From Caprella mutica (taxonomy: Eukaryota > Arthropoda > Malacostraca > Amphipoda > Caprellidae): 64,000 bases of DNA. Positions 50,201 to 54,900 of the stretch are shown here, in pieces. The notes beneath the pieces were generated by a model, which saw only the letters and a list, made by a program, of their open reading frames with translations, searched no databases and had not been told where the DNA came from. The DNA is taken from the NCBI GenBank assembly GCA_947561585.1, contig CANNZV010000497.1, positions 361,034-425,033 on the forward strand. The letters are read 5' to 3'. The translations under genes and the position numbers were made by a program. Each line of letters starts with the position of its first letter. The stretch's first letter is position 1.

Positions 50201-51537
50201 TATAAATTTTAATTTTGAGAGAGAGAGATAAATCTAACATGAAAAGTTCTACCAGCATAAAGTAGATATTTTTGTCGTTCAAAGTACTATCAATTCCATT
50301 AGTCAAGATTTTATATATACATATATTTAAAAAAGTTAATTAGCGTATGTAAGTTCCGAGTTATTATACAGTTTCATATTTTCGATCATTACAGAATTGT
50401 TTTTAACATTTAACTCGCTATTTTAATTAGTATTCATAATACCTGTAGAAATCAATTAAGATAATTAGTTAAACTATTAAATTAAATGTATCTTACCATA
50501 TACGGTCGAAAATGAGGAACTGCTCAATGACTGTGATCTTACACTACCTAGGGTAAGTTCTTAATTATCGGTCAGTTGCACATTTTCGGACACGTAAGAA
50601 AAAACGATATAATAATAATTATTTAATTTAATTGGTATCCATGATACCTGCAGGTATAATGGATACCAATTAAAATAAAAATTAAATAATTATATCGCTT
50701 TTTCTTACGTGACCGAAAATGTGCAACTGACCGATAATTAAGAACTTACCCTACAGATCAACATATATGAATCTTATCTATCAATTATAACAACACAAAG
50801 TACACATTGCCATACTCCGACTGATAGATGAGTAAAATAGTTCGAAAAAAGTTCTGTCAGAAGGGGGATTCGAACCCACGCCTGGAGAACCAGACTGCGA
50901 CCTGAACGCAGCGCCTTAGACCACTCGGCCATCCTGACTTGAAACATAAAACGATTATGAGGTTATTCGAACTCAAGGGCGAAGGCTTTTCTTTGGTTTT
51001 CGAAAAAGGAGAGGCTATAAATAATTAACTTATTGATAGATTATATACCGTAGAGAGTGAAACTTTTAAAATGAAATGATAGAGATAGGTGTGGTGAGGG
51101 GGCGGGGCATGAGTACTAGTAACTAATAAAGTCTACGGGTACTGGGATACACAAATGAGATGGGGGGGGGGGGGTTAGGAAGGAATAGGAGTAGAGTAGT
51201 AAAGTGATAGTATAATAAATGTAAACATGTAGTGAGAAAAGAGTCACTGTGAAGGTGTACTATAAGATGATGTACTATCACATGGTGTACAATCAGATGA
51301 TGTACTATCAGATGATGTACTATCAGATGGTGTACTATCACAGGGTGTACTATCAGATGGTGTCCACTCACCTATAGGGGTATTGAGTCCCTCTTTTTTG
51401 TTAACCACTATTTCATTTCCCCCCTCCACCACGAATCTGGGAGGTGAGTTAGCAACACTGGGGGAAACGATCAGCACCAGCAGGAGCAGTACCAGGGAAC
51501 TGTTGTAATTTGGCTCACTCAATTTACGCCTGTTCAT
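12887..51537 (-). CDS. Cad87A: Cad87A / cadherin-23-like cadherin, complete, 34 exons, 1908 aa
   Basis: Exons, 5' to 3': 51372-51537, 42257-42408, 41765-41983, 40302-40433, 39711-39873, 39165-39337, 38795-38992, 38058-38196, 36739-36866, 35967-36094, 34318-34440, 33840-33988, 33169-33329, 31573-31722, 22937-23057, 22631-22805, 22386-22521, 21483-21803, 21120-21284, 20534-20713, 19661-19806, 19318-19499, 18754-18977, 18209-18397, 17878-18010, 17430-17587, 16992-17231, 16644-16829, 16157-16264, 15321-15548, 14824-15016, 14088-14232, 13689-13808, 12887-13082. All introns are GT-AG, phases match at every junction, and the total is 5727 nt. Thirteen DxND-type calcium linkers (e.g. EDVNDNAPQF, SDINDHAPEF, NDINDNAPKF) give about 14 EC repeats. 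Signal peptide 1-29, membrane helix about 1713-1738, tail about 170 aa ending TTEL. From memory, Drosophila Cad87A has similar length and EC number, while vertebrate CDH23 is far longer but has the same tail type. Family role: calcium-dependent adhesion at the cell surface. Oddities: two genes nested in an intron, and minisatellites on three splice sites. A Met at 51624 would add 29 residues. Confidence 0.9.
13898..14047. repeat. 150-bp foldback next to cadherin exon 32
   Basis: TTGCAGCGATTGTTGCGATC at the left is inverted at the right as GATCGTAGCAATTGCTGCA, with inner CAGCGATAATCGCTGGGC and GAGCGATTATCGCTGA. It ends 40 bp before the exon 32 donor side. Confidence 0.75.
14824..16829 (-). CDS. 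Cad87A: Cadherin exons 28-31: membrane-adjacent region and transmembrane helix
   Basis: Exons 16644-16829, 16157-16264, 15321-15548 and 14824-15016. Exon 28 starts ALDKDSGRNAELHFFLKG. Exon 29 holds VSVRDSDGLTDTARVFIYLL and REDQRVRFVLRQ, recalling the membrane-adjacent region of CDH23-type cadherins. Exon 31 has DEDDK just before an about 26-residue hydrophobic helix (LLLVWLVGVVAFLALLLVV onward), then QRAHYSRQLRAATATAFG on the cytoplasmic side. A 268-bp foldback element ends only about 20 bp from the exon 29 donor. Confidence 0.92.
15869..16136. mobile_element. Family B foldback element in cadherin intron 29
   Basis: 268-bp palindrome from AAAGGGCCGTACACACGTAG to CGTGTGTACGGCCCC. The same central palindrome as the copy at 11331. 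It nearly fills the 608-bp intron. Confidence 0.88.
16448..16624. mobile_element. Family D foldback element (GTTGTGACAATATGC ends)
   Basis: Left AGGGTCGTGACAATATGC, right GCATATTGTCACAACCCT, with inner inverted TTTAAAATCATAAATC. Further partial copies lie at about 18620-18737 and 46841-46957. Confidence 0.7.
16992..19499 (-). CDS. Cad87A: Cadherin exons 22-27, membrane-proximal EC repeats
   Basis: Six exons. Linkers: TDINDEVPVF, TDYNDHAPLF, RNINDFLPTF and NDINDNAPKF. Calcium motifs are partly degenerate here (RNIND, TDYND), as often seen in long cadherins. Phases 1, 1, 0, 0, 1 and 0 are consistent across the junctions. Confidence 0.9.
18485..18556. mobile_element. Family E hairpin (about 70 bp)
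   Basis: GTTATGGTTGGGCCATAGTAG pairs with CTTCTATGTCCCACCATAAC across a short loop. Confidence 0.6.
18620..18737. mobile_element. Family D element, right half
   Basis: Contains GAGTATTGAATGGTTCTACAC and ends AAAGCATATTGTCACAACCC, matching 16448-16624. The left part is missing or decayed. Confidence 0.55.
19661..19806 (-). CDS. Cad87A: Cadherin exon 21, with its splice acceptor embedded in a 28-bp minisatellite
   Basis: Codes IDPVSGELSLLAPLDREL to RNVFTQID. The acceptor tttgcctcag|ATTGACCCT is the exon-proximal copy of an array that repeats the same acceptor 12 more times upstream. Only the exon-proximal copy gives an open frame: the next copy out reads into TGA within 31 nt. Confidence 0.86.
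19797..20152. repeat. 28-bp minisatellite carrying 13 copies of the exon 21 splice acceptor
   Basis: Core GTCAATCTGAGGCAAAG occurs at 19801 and then every 28 bp up to 20137 (the last copies vary). Read on the minus strand each unit is a pyrimidine tract, CAG, and ATTGACCC, i.e. a full 3' splice site plus exon start. Confidence 0.95.
20245..20373. mobile_element. Family A element in cadherin intron
   Basis: GGGTCAGTTTCGAGTTATCGG at the left and AAACCGTCCGATAACTCGAG at the right; about 130 bp; the outer end is degraded. Confidence 0.6.
20534..23057 (-). CDS. Cad87A: Cadherin exons 15-20
   Basis: Six exons in continuous phase. Linkers: IDVNNKPPVF (exon 16, N for D), VEDVNDNAPVF (exon 18) and LDENDNNPEF (exon 20). 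Exon 18 is the longest EC exon (107 codons). Exon 20 ends KGKFG and joins exon 21 IDPVSGEL. Confidence 0.9.
23058..24047. other. Left part of the gene-bearing cadherin intron, no feature seen
   Basis: About 1 kb of AT-rich sequence between cadherin exon 15 and the NACHT poly(A) signal. No repeats or open frames of note. Confidence 0.5.
24048..24053 (-). terminator. Polyadenylation signal AATAAA downstream of NACHT copy 2
   Basis: AATAAA on the minus strand about 37 nt after the stop codon of NACHT copy 2. A matching signal is absent in the 233 bp after copy 1, so one shared transcript end is possible. Confidence 0.5.
24090..27263 (-). CDS. Intronless NACHT/STAND ATPase with C-terminal LRR-like region (copy 2, 1057 aa)
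   Basis: A single open frame. Residues 1-180 are helical; 180-300 are a polar, probably disordered linker; 300-400 are helical and Lys-rich. Walker A GPMGSGKS is at 444-451 after YNIVI. The expected Walker B strand reads LLFIAEIN (about 520-527), so the usual Asp is replaced by Ala-Glu. The sensor strand RIIFTCR is at 551-557, Pro621 in RHPLFVLISMYLW, and LAHSAFKELLIGVYLAG (732-748) is a good NACHT tail motif. The LRR-like end includes LRHMKRLRELSLRVST. It is a paralogue of the upstream gene: GSQGSYALRHMKRLREL against SKQGAIGLRYLKGLRTL, and LVSETG against LLRETG. Divergence is large, so the duplication is old. The intact frame argues for selection. Whether it hydrolyses ATP is uncertain because of the altered Walker B. 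Confidence 0.85.
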   Translation of the reverse strand: MEMGDAVDFSLNMLKWGKCTKNAKSVAIRTSLSIIWEVYNTDKTYQTIEEWCIEALNWKKKQLVVCAGSLIMAELASSSGPKNLTEEAAFTVLTKLVRDLPVDLIQLLHRINHVPLTTCHLDLKLTDNMISIRTQELAVIVDSLFTGIINFAKSVLESISRSKRNKLKDAKISYKNARKQSILQTRIREAAGRRSLCSTIHSNQLVRKTSRNSSFHFTNTKNYSGVYQKEGTSNGGFQVDFVSSESDENGLDDSVGYESEQYVFQNPTMSKNDDLVDGDESDLKLYFSNSASKMKSTSNFQEAVHSFDRKVQKLKNEVRAFREKKNPLLTNFEEIVVEQLKSIQVPIAFDSEEATNVASEYVNAIRQSNIGKYVHRVRQAFLVLIRKKFTTIDMWKWFDSYACDFLPVTAAAPLALVDRYSSKRIHLNHFMKIAENKKYNIVIGPMGSGKSYLVKYFLCKWSKRMNDINCPFDYDALVPITSSYFTGSQTIEDYIAEVLDINSSTELLNAFASKYLEEMRLLFIAEINSQSEVGKINDLIYEIKKMNHGTRIIFTCRHDMAKTIQTLVINYRENAAIYELLCLDEILLYKFVKFYFENDVSTKEFCALYDSMNLESSFRHPLFVLISMYLWKRGNSFLTSATCLSKLTMSVMIDFHLRSADYQMLKIAYETENPHSFADFCVRELCETVWCEEASDTSIELMDGLIEVRRPSSNYQELFHPFLIFSENHCYLAHSAFKELLIGVYLAGKLCEKKSLISRCCYGWHVDNLEIERRKLSAECFIIAAGIWSLSEDMRQKVANKLTSLYAKYATGNSFQWLQLVSETGQSQKICSAVSKQLQWKTTWNGNSYFFEENVAVAELIRLDAYRPKKVIISSDCPGTVELLNALAICPQTSVIIRMEHYFYSINESDINDDFVELLQPAGNITEFWGHLGSQGSYALRHMKRLRELSLRVSTAESLASLSSILFNLNSLKALYLRINISPETNLSGVTSIENCVKGGNIWLRFFGITDESVDWLVGAVEKIHSKPTEIQLDGCSLSPEVLNDLKSRVGTNITHA
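27497..30361 (-). CDS. Intronless NACHT/STAND ATPase with C-terminal LRR-like region (copy 1, 954 aa)
   Basis: A single open frame of 954 codons in a cadherin intron. Residues 1-300 are mostly helical and match no domain I know. Walker A GPPGSGKT is at 320-327 after an LLLT strand. The Walker B-like LYMIDFD is at 401-407, with Asp405 and Asp407. The sensor strand LLICCR is at 431-436. Pro507 sits in YPLTLAYLLKLW, as in NACHT winged-helix regions. FYVHHLLKEFL at 617-627 resembles the NACHT H-x(3-4)-E-(F/Y)-L motif. From about 760 the chain shows leucine-rich strands (GLRYLKGLRTLDIT). Family: NACHT proteins are ATP-driven oligomerising sensors, often in innate immunity or cell death; the role here is inferred only. 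Start: ATG preceded by in-frame-free AT-rich DNA. The next gene downstream is its paralogue, 233 bp away. No AATAAA or ATTAAA is seen between them. Confidence 0.85.
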   Translation of the reverse strand: MKMAPENMKTRVLVVYNSIIDPYITHLKKIIKETLILTFKDEVNYPIPPCISKELRFFTNFLYYICHCSSIDESYFRLLYDKVQQLSVDVKYFCHGLIEETISELHHVNKCLTERVASDSSSLLDMKQDLSHLTLEKAVAVISDECDLQRNGHTLELGHRFTTLKDENTLSINIKTAKRNLTNNSLRRSMVRKEIAALETLYENVVRRTNSLTVKFKLNSVWNDTVSDEEIVKTNYIIKEATNIWVGKLYSLGKANIEAYWSRISGRRYNLPCWILSGGKKLTNSVIYNLQNRIMIHEPDRIIDRTVIIKHITDILLLTGPPGSGKTEILYRLLQCFLKSKDDFFYGVSDFDVVLYIPTSSVVSSSFRHLIQEKIFKISMAEKKSRAQEDIFRSLGKMKVLYMIDFDCSFSESVESAIKQLIRNMSYSNKLLICCRSFSSQRVETFLQKNNSLYNCASLLPLSRPEVLELSLDYLHSICPRSSIIDETAREFSYYLNYDTQMALLYPLTLAYLLKLWRDERYSFTINELRSSTEIFKIFYDLASKSIITKQSIKTLKYPKEIKYSSETLKSIEHRATKEIFGFNENYTADSSYNYEPLYPFVVSMNIIGTTNSNQIFYVHHLLKEFLCAMCLIHRLSKMKSWIPSIKRNISTTLLSSRVIARKDSLLQTYIFLCSLTKRCPTHLVSSKLETIIDLFNQCYSPEGPSTADWATLLRETGYHESISNCIRNLNTSNVSVWTPSQSSGKNNEAMALLIENSAVLIKEVKFSSIEPGLKDILKAVTKKPVMKVNCSAGTYNVDKIIDRFAGKSNIYNIQGSVSKQGAIGLRYLKGLRTLDITISTYDTVVEFAKSLKNIRQHLKRIALTFNFRVEDYQELPSIDIGKAKFSLALNGFNLQRIGVAIRIVKQLGCSCESLTINNMRLPSNKSRDLRKALHPTQVIVNTIFQHSEMSSLN
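30362..31407. other. Upstream region of the NACHT pair
   Basis: Includes a less AT-rich block at 30540-30720 with GATA sites and a GGGGGGCGTGGC patch, a likely site for a promoter of the nested genes. The rest is plain AT-rich intron. Confidence 0.35.
30689..30708. promoter_or_regulatory. Cluster of three GATA-type sites upstream of the NACHT pair
   Basis: AGATAAG at 30689-30695 and overlapping CTTATCT at 30697-30703 and 30702-30708, about 330 bp before the first NACHT start codon, beside a GC-rich patch (GGGGGGCGTGGC) that stands out in AT-rich DNA. GATA factors drive gut, fat-body and blood-cell genes in insects. Motifs are seen; promoter function is inferred. Confidence 0.35.
31408..31520. 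repeat. 14-bp tandem repeat (GATTCATTATAGAT)
   Basis: About eight near-identical units, 50 bp inside the intron from the exon 14 donor. Confidence 0.9.
31573..31722 (-). CDS. Cad87A: Cadherin exon 14
   Basis: Fifty residues, phase 0 at both ends, with linker SDINDHAPEF. It is the last exon before the 8.5-kb intron that contains the NACHT genes. It joins exon 15 as TTVLK-VHATDSDGS, a normal EC sequence, so the nested genes do not interrupt the cadherin. Confidence 0.88.
31960..32155. mobile_element. Family C miniature element
   Basis: GTAGAACTCCTCTATAGTGAA at the left; AAAGAAAATTTGTTCACTG and CACTATAGAGGAGTTATAC at the right. Another end fragment follows at 32152-32176. Confidence 0.6.
32205..33178. 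repeat. 21-bp minisatellite carrying about 46 copies of the exon 13 splice donor
   Basis: Unit ACAGTTCTCACCTTAACAAT plus T on the plus strand. On the minus strand each unit holds AAG|GTGAGA, a good donor, and reads VKVRTVI. Units are almost identical; three adjacent ones (about 32885-32945) have T for C, giving GTGAAA and Lys for Arg. Confidence 0.97.
33169..33329 (-). CDS. Cad87A: Cadherin exon 13, with its splice donor embedded in a 21-bp minisatellite
   Basis: The exon starts after ttatcgacag and codes GTSNHEVRYSIIGGDLLG to NAFFNLTVK. The donor is AAG|GTGAGA, which joins in phase 0 to exon 14 (AYDLGVPS), giving the usual cadherin strand LTVKAYDLG. This donor is the first unit of a minisatellite, so the frame stays open for about 330 further codons. 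I place the exon end at the first donor because the result matches cadherin structure; any later donor in the array would add multiples of seven residues. Confidence 0.8.
33615..33798. mobile_element. Family A element with the shared central palindrome
   Basis: GGGTAAGTTACGAATTAGCGG to CGTAACTTACCG, flanked by TA. The centre has GGTATCAATGATACCTGCAG. Confidence 0.75.
33840..42408 (-). CDS. Cad87A: Cadherin exons 2-12: EC1 to about EC6
   Basis: Eleven exons (coordinates in the whole-gene entry). Calcium linkers seen: VEDVNDNEPIF (exon 3), GDVEDQPPEF (exon 5, degenerate: E for N), QDVNDQTPKF (exon 7), RDTNDNVPVF (exon 9) and VEDVNDNAPQF (exon 12). DRE-type motifs, which end the calcium-binding strand of an EC, occur in exons 2, 6 and 11; the exon 6 copy sits in KPLDRERYD. 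The introns hold miniature elements of families A, C and E and a 30-bp tandem triplication. Confidence 0.88.
34097..34303. mobile_element. Family C miniature element
   Basis: Starts CCGTAGAAGTCCTTTATAGTG; ends CACTATAGAGGAGTTCTACTG; inner inverted GAACAAATTTTCTTTAGTC. It ends within 20 bp of cadherin exon 11. Confidence 0.7.
34476..34603. mobile_element. Family B element, left half only
   Basis: GTCTTTCCACCAGACTTTTT, GCTAAGCTCCTCCTACTTTT and the central palindrome half are present; the right arm is lost. It lies just upstream of exon 11. Confidence 0.65.
34812..34905. repeat. 30-bp tandem triplication
   Basis: Three copies of AGTTGTAGGTATAGCAGGAT followed by ATATCCTAAG. Confidence 0.9.
35101..35167. 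mobile_element. Family E hairpin variant
   Basis: TAGTTATGGTGGGGCAAAAG at the left, ACCACCATAACTATCTATC at the right. Confidence 0.45.
35357..35508. mobile_element. Family A element, decayed
   Basis: GGTAAGTTACGAATTTGTGG at the left and ATTCGTCACTTACG at the right. Confidence 0.55.
35535..35952. mobile_element. Two adjacent family C elements
   Basis: Ends GTAGAACTCCTCTGTAGTG at 35540, CACTATAGAGGAGTTGAAC near 35765, and CTGTAGAGGAGTTCTACC near 35932, with many internal TTCACTATAGAG words. Probably one element inserted beside another and then rearranged. They end about 15 bp from exon 10. Confidence 0.55.
37393..37525. mobile_element. Family B element, deleted core, TTAA-flanked
   Basis: TTAAAGGGCCGTACACACG to CGTGTGTACGGCCCTTTAA, 133 bp. 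One arm is shortened and the central palindrome is gone. Terminal TTAA could be a piggyBac-type target copy. Confidence 0.75.
37707..37880. mobile_element. Family A element
   Basis: GGGAAAGTTACGAATTATTGG at the left, ACTGACCGATAATTCGTAAC at the right; inner TTTTTTCTTATATGACCG arm. Confidence 0.7.
39997..40140. mobile_element. Family A element, decayed
   Basis: TGGGTTGTTTCTGAGTTATCG to CGATATCTCGGAACTAACCC, with CTGCAGGTATTATGGA in the middle. Confidence 0.55.
40982..40996. promoter_or_regulatory. Palindromic double GATA site in cadherin intron 3
   Basis: CTTATCTAAGATAAG, a perfect 15-bp inverted pair of GATA sites inside the intron between exons 4 and 3. It could be an intronic enhancer or chance; no other support. 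Confidence 0.2.
41248..41306. mobile_element. Family E hairpin
   Basis: AGTTATGGTGGGATCATAGA pairs with TCTATGTCTCCACCATAA. Confidence 0.65.
42449..42518. mobile_element. Family E hairpin
   Basis: AGAGTTATGGTAGGGAAATG pairs with ATGGCCCCACCATAACTTTC; 70 bp. Confidence 0.7.
42519..44105. other. Left part of cadherin intron 1 (3' end of the intron), no gene
   Basis: AT-rich, with a half family A element at about 43010-43063 (TGGAACTGACCGATAATTAG). No coding signal. Confidence 0.5.
44110..44967. repeat. 16-bp minisatellite (GGACAACTGCCATAGT)
   Basis: About 54 units alternating GGACAACTGCCATAGT and GGACAACTGCCATGC, with rare GGATAACT and GACAAACT variants. The long minus-strand frames are repeat translations. 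The unit equals the outer end of the inverted repeat that follows. Confidence 0.95.
44955..46090. mobile_element. 1.1-kb foldback element with arms of about 400 bp
   Basis: Outer ends: GACAACTGCCATGCAATATA at the left against TATATTGCATGGCAGTTGTC at the right. Inner matches: GGTGAATTGTAATGCACTTG against CAAGTGCATTACAATTCACC, AATAGTACAAACACAAGC against its inverse near 45745, and CAGTGAGTGCGATTTTGCA against TGCAAAACCACACTCGCTG. Spacer about 45360-45690. No transposase frame. Confidence 0.85.
46841..46957. mobile_element. Family D element
   Basis: AAGGGTTGTGACGG at the left, AAGAGCATATTGTCACAACCC at the right, with GTATTCAATACCATTTCATT inside, as at 16448. Confidence 0.65.
47507..47832. repeat. 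22-bp minisatellite (GTGGAGCAAACACTGTCCCA)
   Basis: About 15 units with T/C variation. It creates open frames on both strands because of composition, not coding. Confidence 0.95.
48264..48450. repeat. 17-bp minisatellite (CACATAGCTATTTATTA)
   Basis: About eleven near-identical units. It is followed at once by half a family A end (TATCGAAAATATGCAACCG). Confidence 0.93.
49210..50047. repeat. 22-bp minisatellite (ATCAGTGTAAATAATAGTAT)
   Basis: About 38 units over 840 bp. Variants are AACAGT at both edges and ATCAGT in the middle, a pattern expected if the centre was homogenised more recently. Confidence 0.96.
50345..50530. mobile_element. Family A element, decayed
   Basis: TATGTAAGTTCCGAGTTATTA to GGAACTGCTCAATGACTG, with CATAATACCTGTAGA centre remnant. 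Confidence 0.45.
50551..50751. mobile_element. Family A element, best copy (201 bp, TA target)
   Basis: Nearly perfect palindrome: GGGTAAGTTCTTAATTATCG at the left, CGATAATTAAGAACTTACCC at the right, TA on both sides. Arms continue as TTTCGGACACGTAAGAAAAA. The centre is GGTATCCATGATACCTGCAG plus its mirror. It lies 100 bp from the tRNA gene. Confidence 0.9.
50855..50938 (-). tRNA. tRNA-Leu (anticodon CAG)
   Basis: Reading the minus strand, GTCAGGA pairs with TTCTGAC to close a 7-bp acceptor stem (one G-T pair), followed by the A-box-like TGGCCGAGTGG, the anticodon arm CTGCG-TT-CAG-GT-CGCAG, a long variable arm (TCTGGTTCTCCAGG area) and the B box GGTTCGAATCC. The long variable arm and the GCCGAGTGG D-arm are typical of tRNA-Leu. 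No intron and no encoded CCA. About 84 nt with discriminator A. It lies in cadherin intron 1 on the same strand as the host gene. It looks intact. Confidence 0.93.
51240..51371. repeat. 15-bp tandem repeat abutting the exon 1 splice donor
   Basis: About eight units of GATGTACTATCAGAT on the plus strand. On the minus strand it starts directly after gtgagtgg and reads in frame as TPSDS/TSSDS until a stop at 51244. Confidence 0.88.
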
Positions 51538-51624
51538 TTTATAACACTTTACTTTATTCACTGTTTCTGTTCTTATATTTTCCTTATCGTCTATTTTCCT
51601 TTGCACTTGTTCCTGTATTTCCAT
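51372..51624 (-). CDS. Cad87A: Cadherin exon 1: signal peptide and start of EC1
   Basis: The frame is open from ATG at 51624, but the second Met at 51537 is the likelier start: it begins MNRRKLSEPNYNSS followed by an LVLLLLVLIV core and an A-N cleavage site, a normal signal peptide. The first Met would put about 43 mainly polar residues before the hydrophobic core. EC1 then begins NSPPRFVVEGGNEIV and ends at ...NTPIG, spliced at gtgagtgg into exon 2 (GSVIAELRGTDPDGDEL). The reading frame stays open past the donor through a 15-bp repeat. Confidence 0.85.
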
Positions 51625-51801
51625 GTTAAATTATCACATCTACTTAACCATTATATTTTAATGTGACTTTCATCCCTCACTGTGTACTGCATAATAATCT
51701 TAGATAATATAATTTAATCTGCAACAATGAGGAAACAATATTAAAATATGTCATCACATTACAATATTCCTGAAATATCTTAGTTCCACTTAAGTTTAAA
51801 C

Positions 51802-51937
51802 AGGGTAAGTTTCGAGTTATCGGACGGTTCCACAATTTCGATAATATAACACAAATCATTCAATAGTTCTGATAATAATTATTTTTTTCTAACATGTTCA
51901 AAAATGTGGAACCGTCCAATAACTCAGAATTTACCCA
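51802..51937. mobile_element. Family A element upstream of cadherin exon 1
   Basis: GGGTAAGTTTCGAGTTATCGG to CCGTCCAATAACTCAGAATT, then TACCC. Confidence 0.65.
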
Positions 51938-54900
51938 CACAGTAAATTCCAATCACTAGTAATTCCTTGAATCTCATTTCACTTCCAATTCTTCATTTTA
52001 ATTTTCTCTTTCTTCTTCTTCCTCTTCTTCTTCTTCTTTTCGTTCTTCTTTAATTTCATTTTCTTTTGGTTCTTGTTCAGCGAGAATCTGCGGAGGAATA
52101 AAGAAGAATAAATTAATCCACAATATCATACTAGTAACAAGCGTCTTTAAATTTATTTATTTAAATTCATAAAATAATACAATATTTACTATGTTAAACA
52201 TATAAATAAAAATGCAATTTAAGTAGGAGAACCTATTTCCATTTTCTGTATGACTGACACTATTTTGTTTACGATTTCTTACATCAGTATCATTTTATGT
52301 TCATTTGGACCATTGCTCATATCTAATGAAATAGAACAATTTTCATTTGGAATTGTTGTAGCCGACCATCTTTAATTCCGACTAATTGTGATTTTAGATT
52401 ATATATTTCAATGTTCTTTAATATTGAACATACCAAACAATGTGTTGATATCACACGATAGGAATGATTAGTCCTTCAGTTTATTCACGAATTCACGGAA
52501 TGTAAATTAGTTCGATTGGAGTGTCACCGGACACAATAAATACTTTGGTGAAACTCATAGAAAATGCGTACAGTACCTAGCGCTGTTAGAGGTCCTGTAC
52601 ATAATATGTGACTTTTACATGTTACTAGTGTAAGGGAATGTTCGGTAATGTATTAGAAATTATTCTATCCTTTCTATAATGTAAAGATTTGATGCTTTTT
52701 AATAGCATCAAATATTTAAAGTACTATCATAAAGAATATGCTTGGAATAAACAGCTTTCACTGTGTAGTAAAAAGAACGAGTTTTCAAAATAAATATAAT
52801 AATTATAACAGAATTAATAAAAGTAAAACTCGCACATTATAATTTAATATTAAATTTCCAAAATTATAGATTTTTGAATTAAATCATATTTGAAATAATT
52901 TATATAAATTTTCTTTTCTATTTAAATAATTACTGAATATACTGGATCAAAATGACTTAAAAAGTTATAAACAAAAAGCGATATCATGAAATTAAACATC
53001 AATAGTTTATTAAAATCATTTTATCTTAACTTTTTAAATTTCAGAATTATTGACTTTTGACCATTCGAATCAAACCACAAATCAAAAAATTCAATAAAAA
53101 TTTTTCAGTCAAAATACAAACAGGTGCAATGGAGTCGTGTGAAGAGAATTAAAATAAATGACATGAAGAAAATAAATCTGGAGAATAAAAGAATTAACAT
53201 TTCACGAGAATAATTAATGGACATTTATTTTAACTACTTAAATAATAATATACCAACTGATATCACGACTAACATAACAGTTAAAAAGCTAAATAACATT
53301 ATTTGGATATGCAAATTTAAAATAATAAAAAGTAAAGTAGTATGAAGAATATTTAGTGTAAAATTAAGATATTAAATAAAAATAAATTAACAAATGAAAT
53401 AATTCTAATAAAAAAGAAAAATATAGAAAAATCATATTTTTAAAATTTCCTTATTGGATTTAACATGTCTTTAGGTTGAATTAAAGATTATATATTCACT
53501 AAATATAATAATATAAAACAAACATTCTAAATATGAACTAACATTCTAATCTTTACCAAAAGTGTCAAAAATGAAATACTTTGATATGATATTCGTGTAG
53601 AGTAAGTTACGAATTATCGGTCAGTTTCACATCTTCGGTCATACAAGAAAAATTAATATAATAAGAAAAATTAAATAAAAAAATTCTTTTATTACCAAAG
53701 ATGTCGAGTTGTAACTACATCAACAGTTACAAGTTATGCAAGATATCACGATAAGAAGTACGCACGTCATTCAGCAAGAGTAGCACTAGACAGTAGACAC
53801 TCAGTGGAATAGGAAAGTGTTCTCACTTTCGGAAATAGATACAGTGAAGAATTGAGAGTTTGACTCGTGATATATTAACGGGAAAAGATCTAACTTAATT
53901 AGACTTAAGACTTTCTAAGAAGAGTAACCAGACACTGTGGAGTCGATACCAGTAAAGAATTTCGTTTGAAGAGATGAAAAAGTGTTAAATATATTCTTCC
54001 TTTTTAAATGAAGTTATTGTAAATATTTAAATAATAAGTGCTGTTAAATTTAGAAACTTAAATTCCCGTCCAGTGATACCCAGAAAAAAGTTATTGTCGG
54101 GTCACCACAGATTAGAGAGGCCCCTCTTTATCTTCTATGGCCCCACCATAACTTTCCCTCCGGGTTGGGTATATTGCTAAATAATTTTCAGCTACCGTTA
54201 TTATCAACAAAGTACCACCATCTGAAATAGATAGGACGACAACCCTAGCGGTTGATGCTGCAACCTCAAGAAAGGGTGGGTGGGGTCAGGTGGGGTTGAT
54301 ATGTTGACCTTTTAACCCTACCGCAGCTGAGTACTACAGGCAACATCTGATAAAGCGTAACCAGCTACAATGATCTGTAAACTTAAATTAGAATATAATT
54401 TTATATCAATAGTCTCTAAAGATTTAAAATTTGAAACAGAATAAAAATAAGTGTTTAAACCAGCAAATAATAATTTAGTAGGATAAAGATATAATTATGA
54501 ATATATGAAGTGACAGCTGTTATAAGATAAATATTTATCAATATATAACGAATTAAAAGTAAGTCATTCATTTTATTATCTCTACTATCTGTATCCCAAT
54601 CTATAGATCTGTGGGTACTTCACTAAAATATTACTATTTCGTGGATGTAATTAAAATCAAGAAAAAGAATATCTAATAATTGACCGGTAACTGATATAGG
54701 TTGAGATGTGACATTTATAATCATGTTCAGGCGTCAATTAACATCATTGGCAAAATAGTTCCATATCAGAGTAAGATATAACCTACTATCTCTTTCTCTT
54801 CCATTCTATGTACTCCATTGTTTCAACAGCTAAACTATACATCAATGTAACATAGAAAACACTAGAGTATTAACCTGCATACTAGGTTTGAAGTAAAGGC

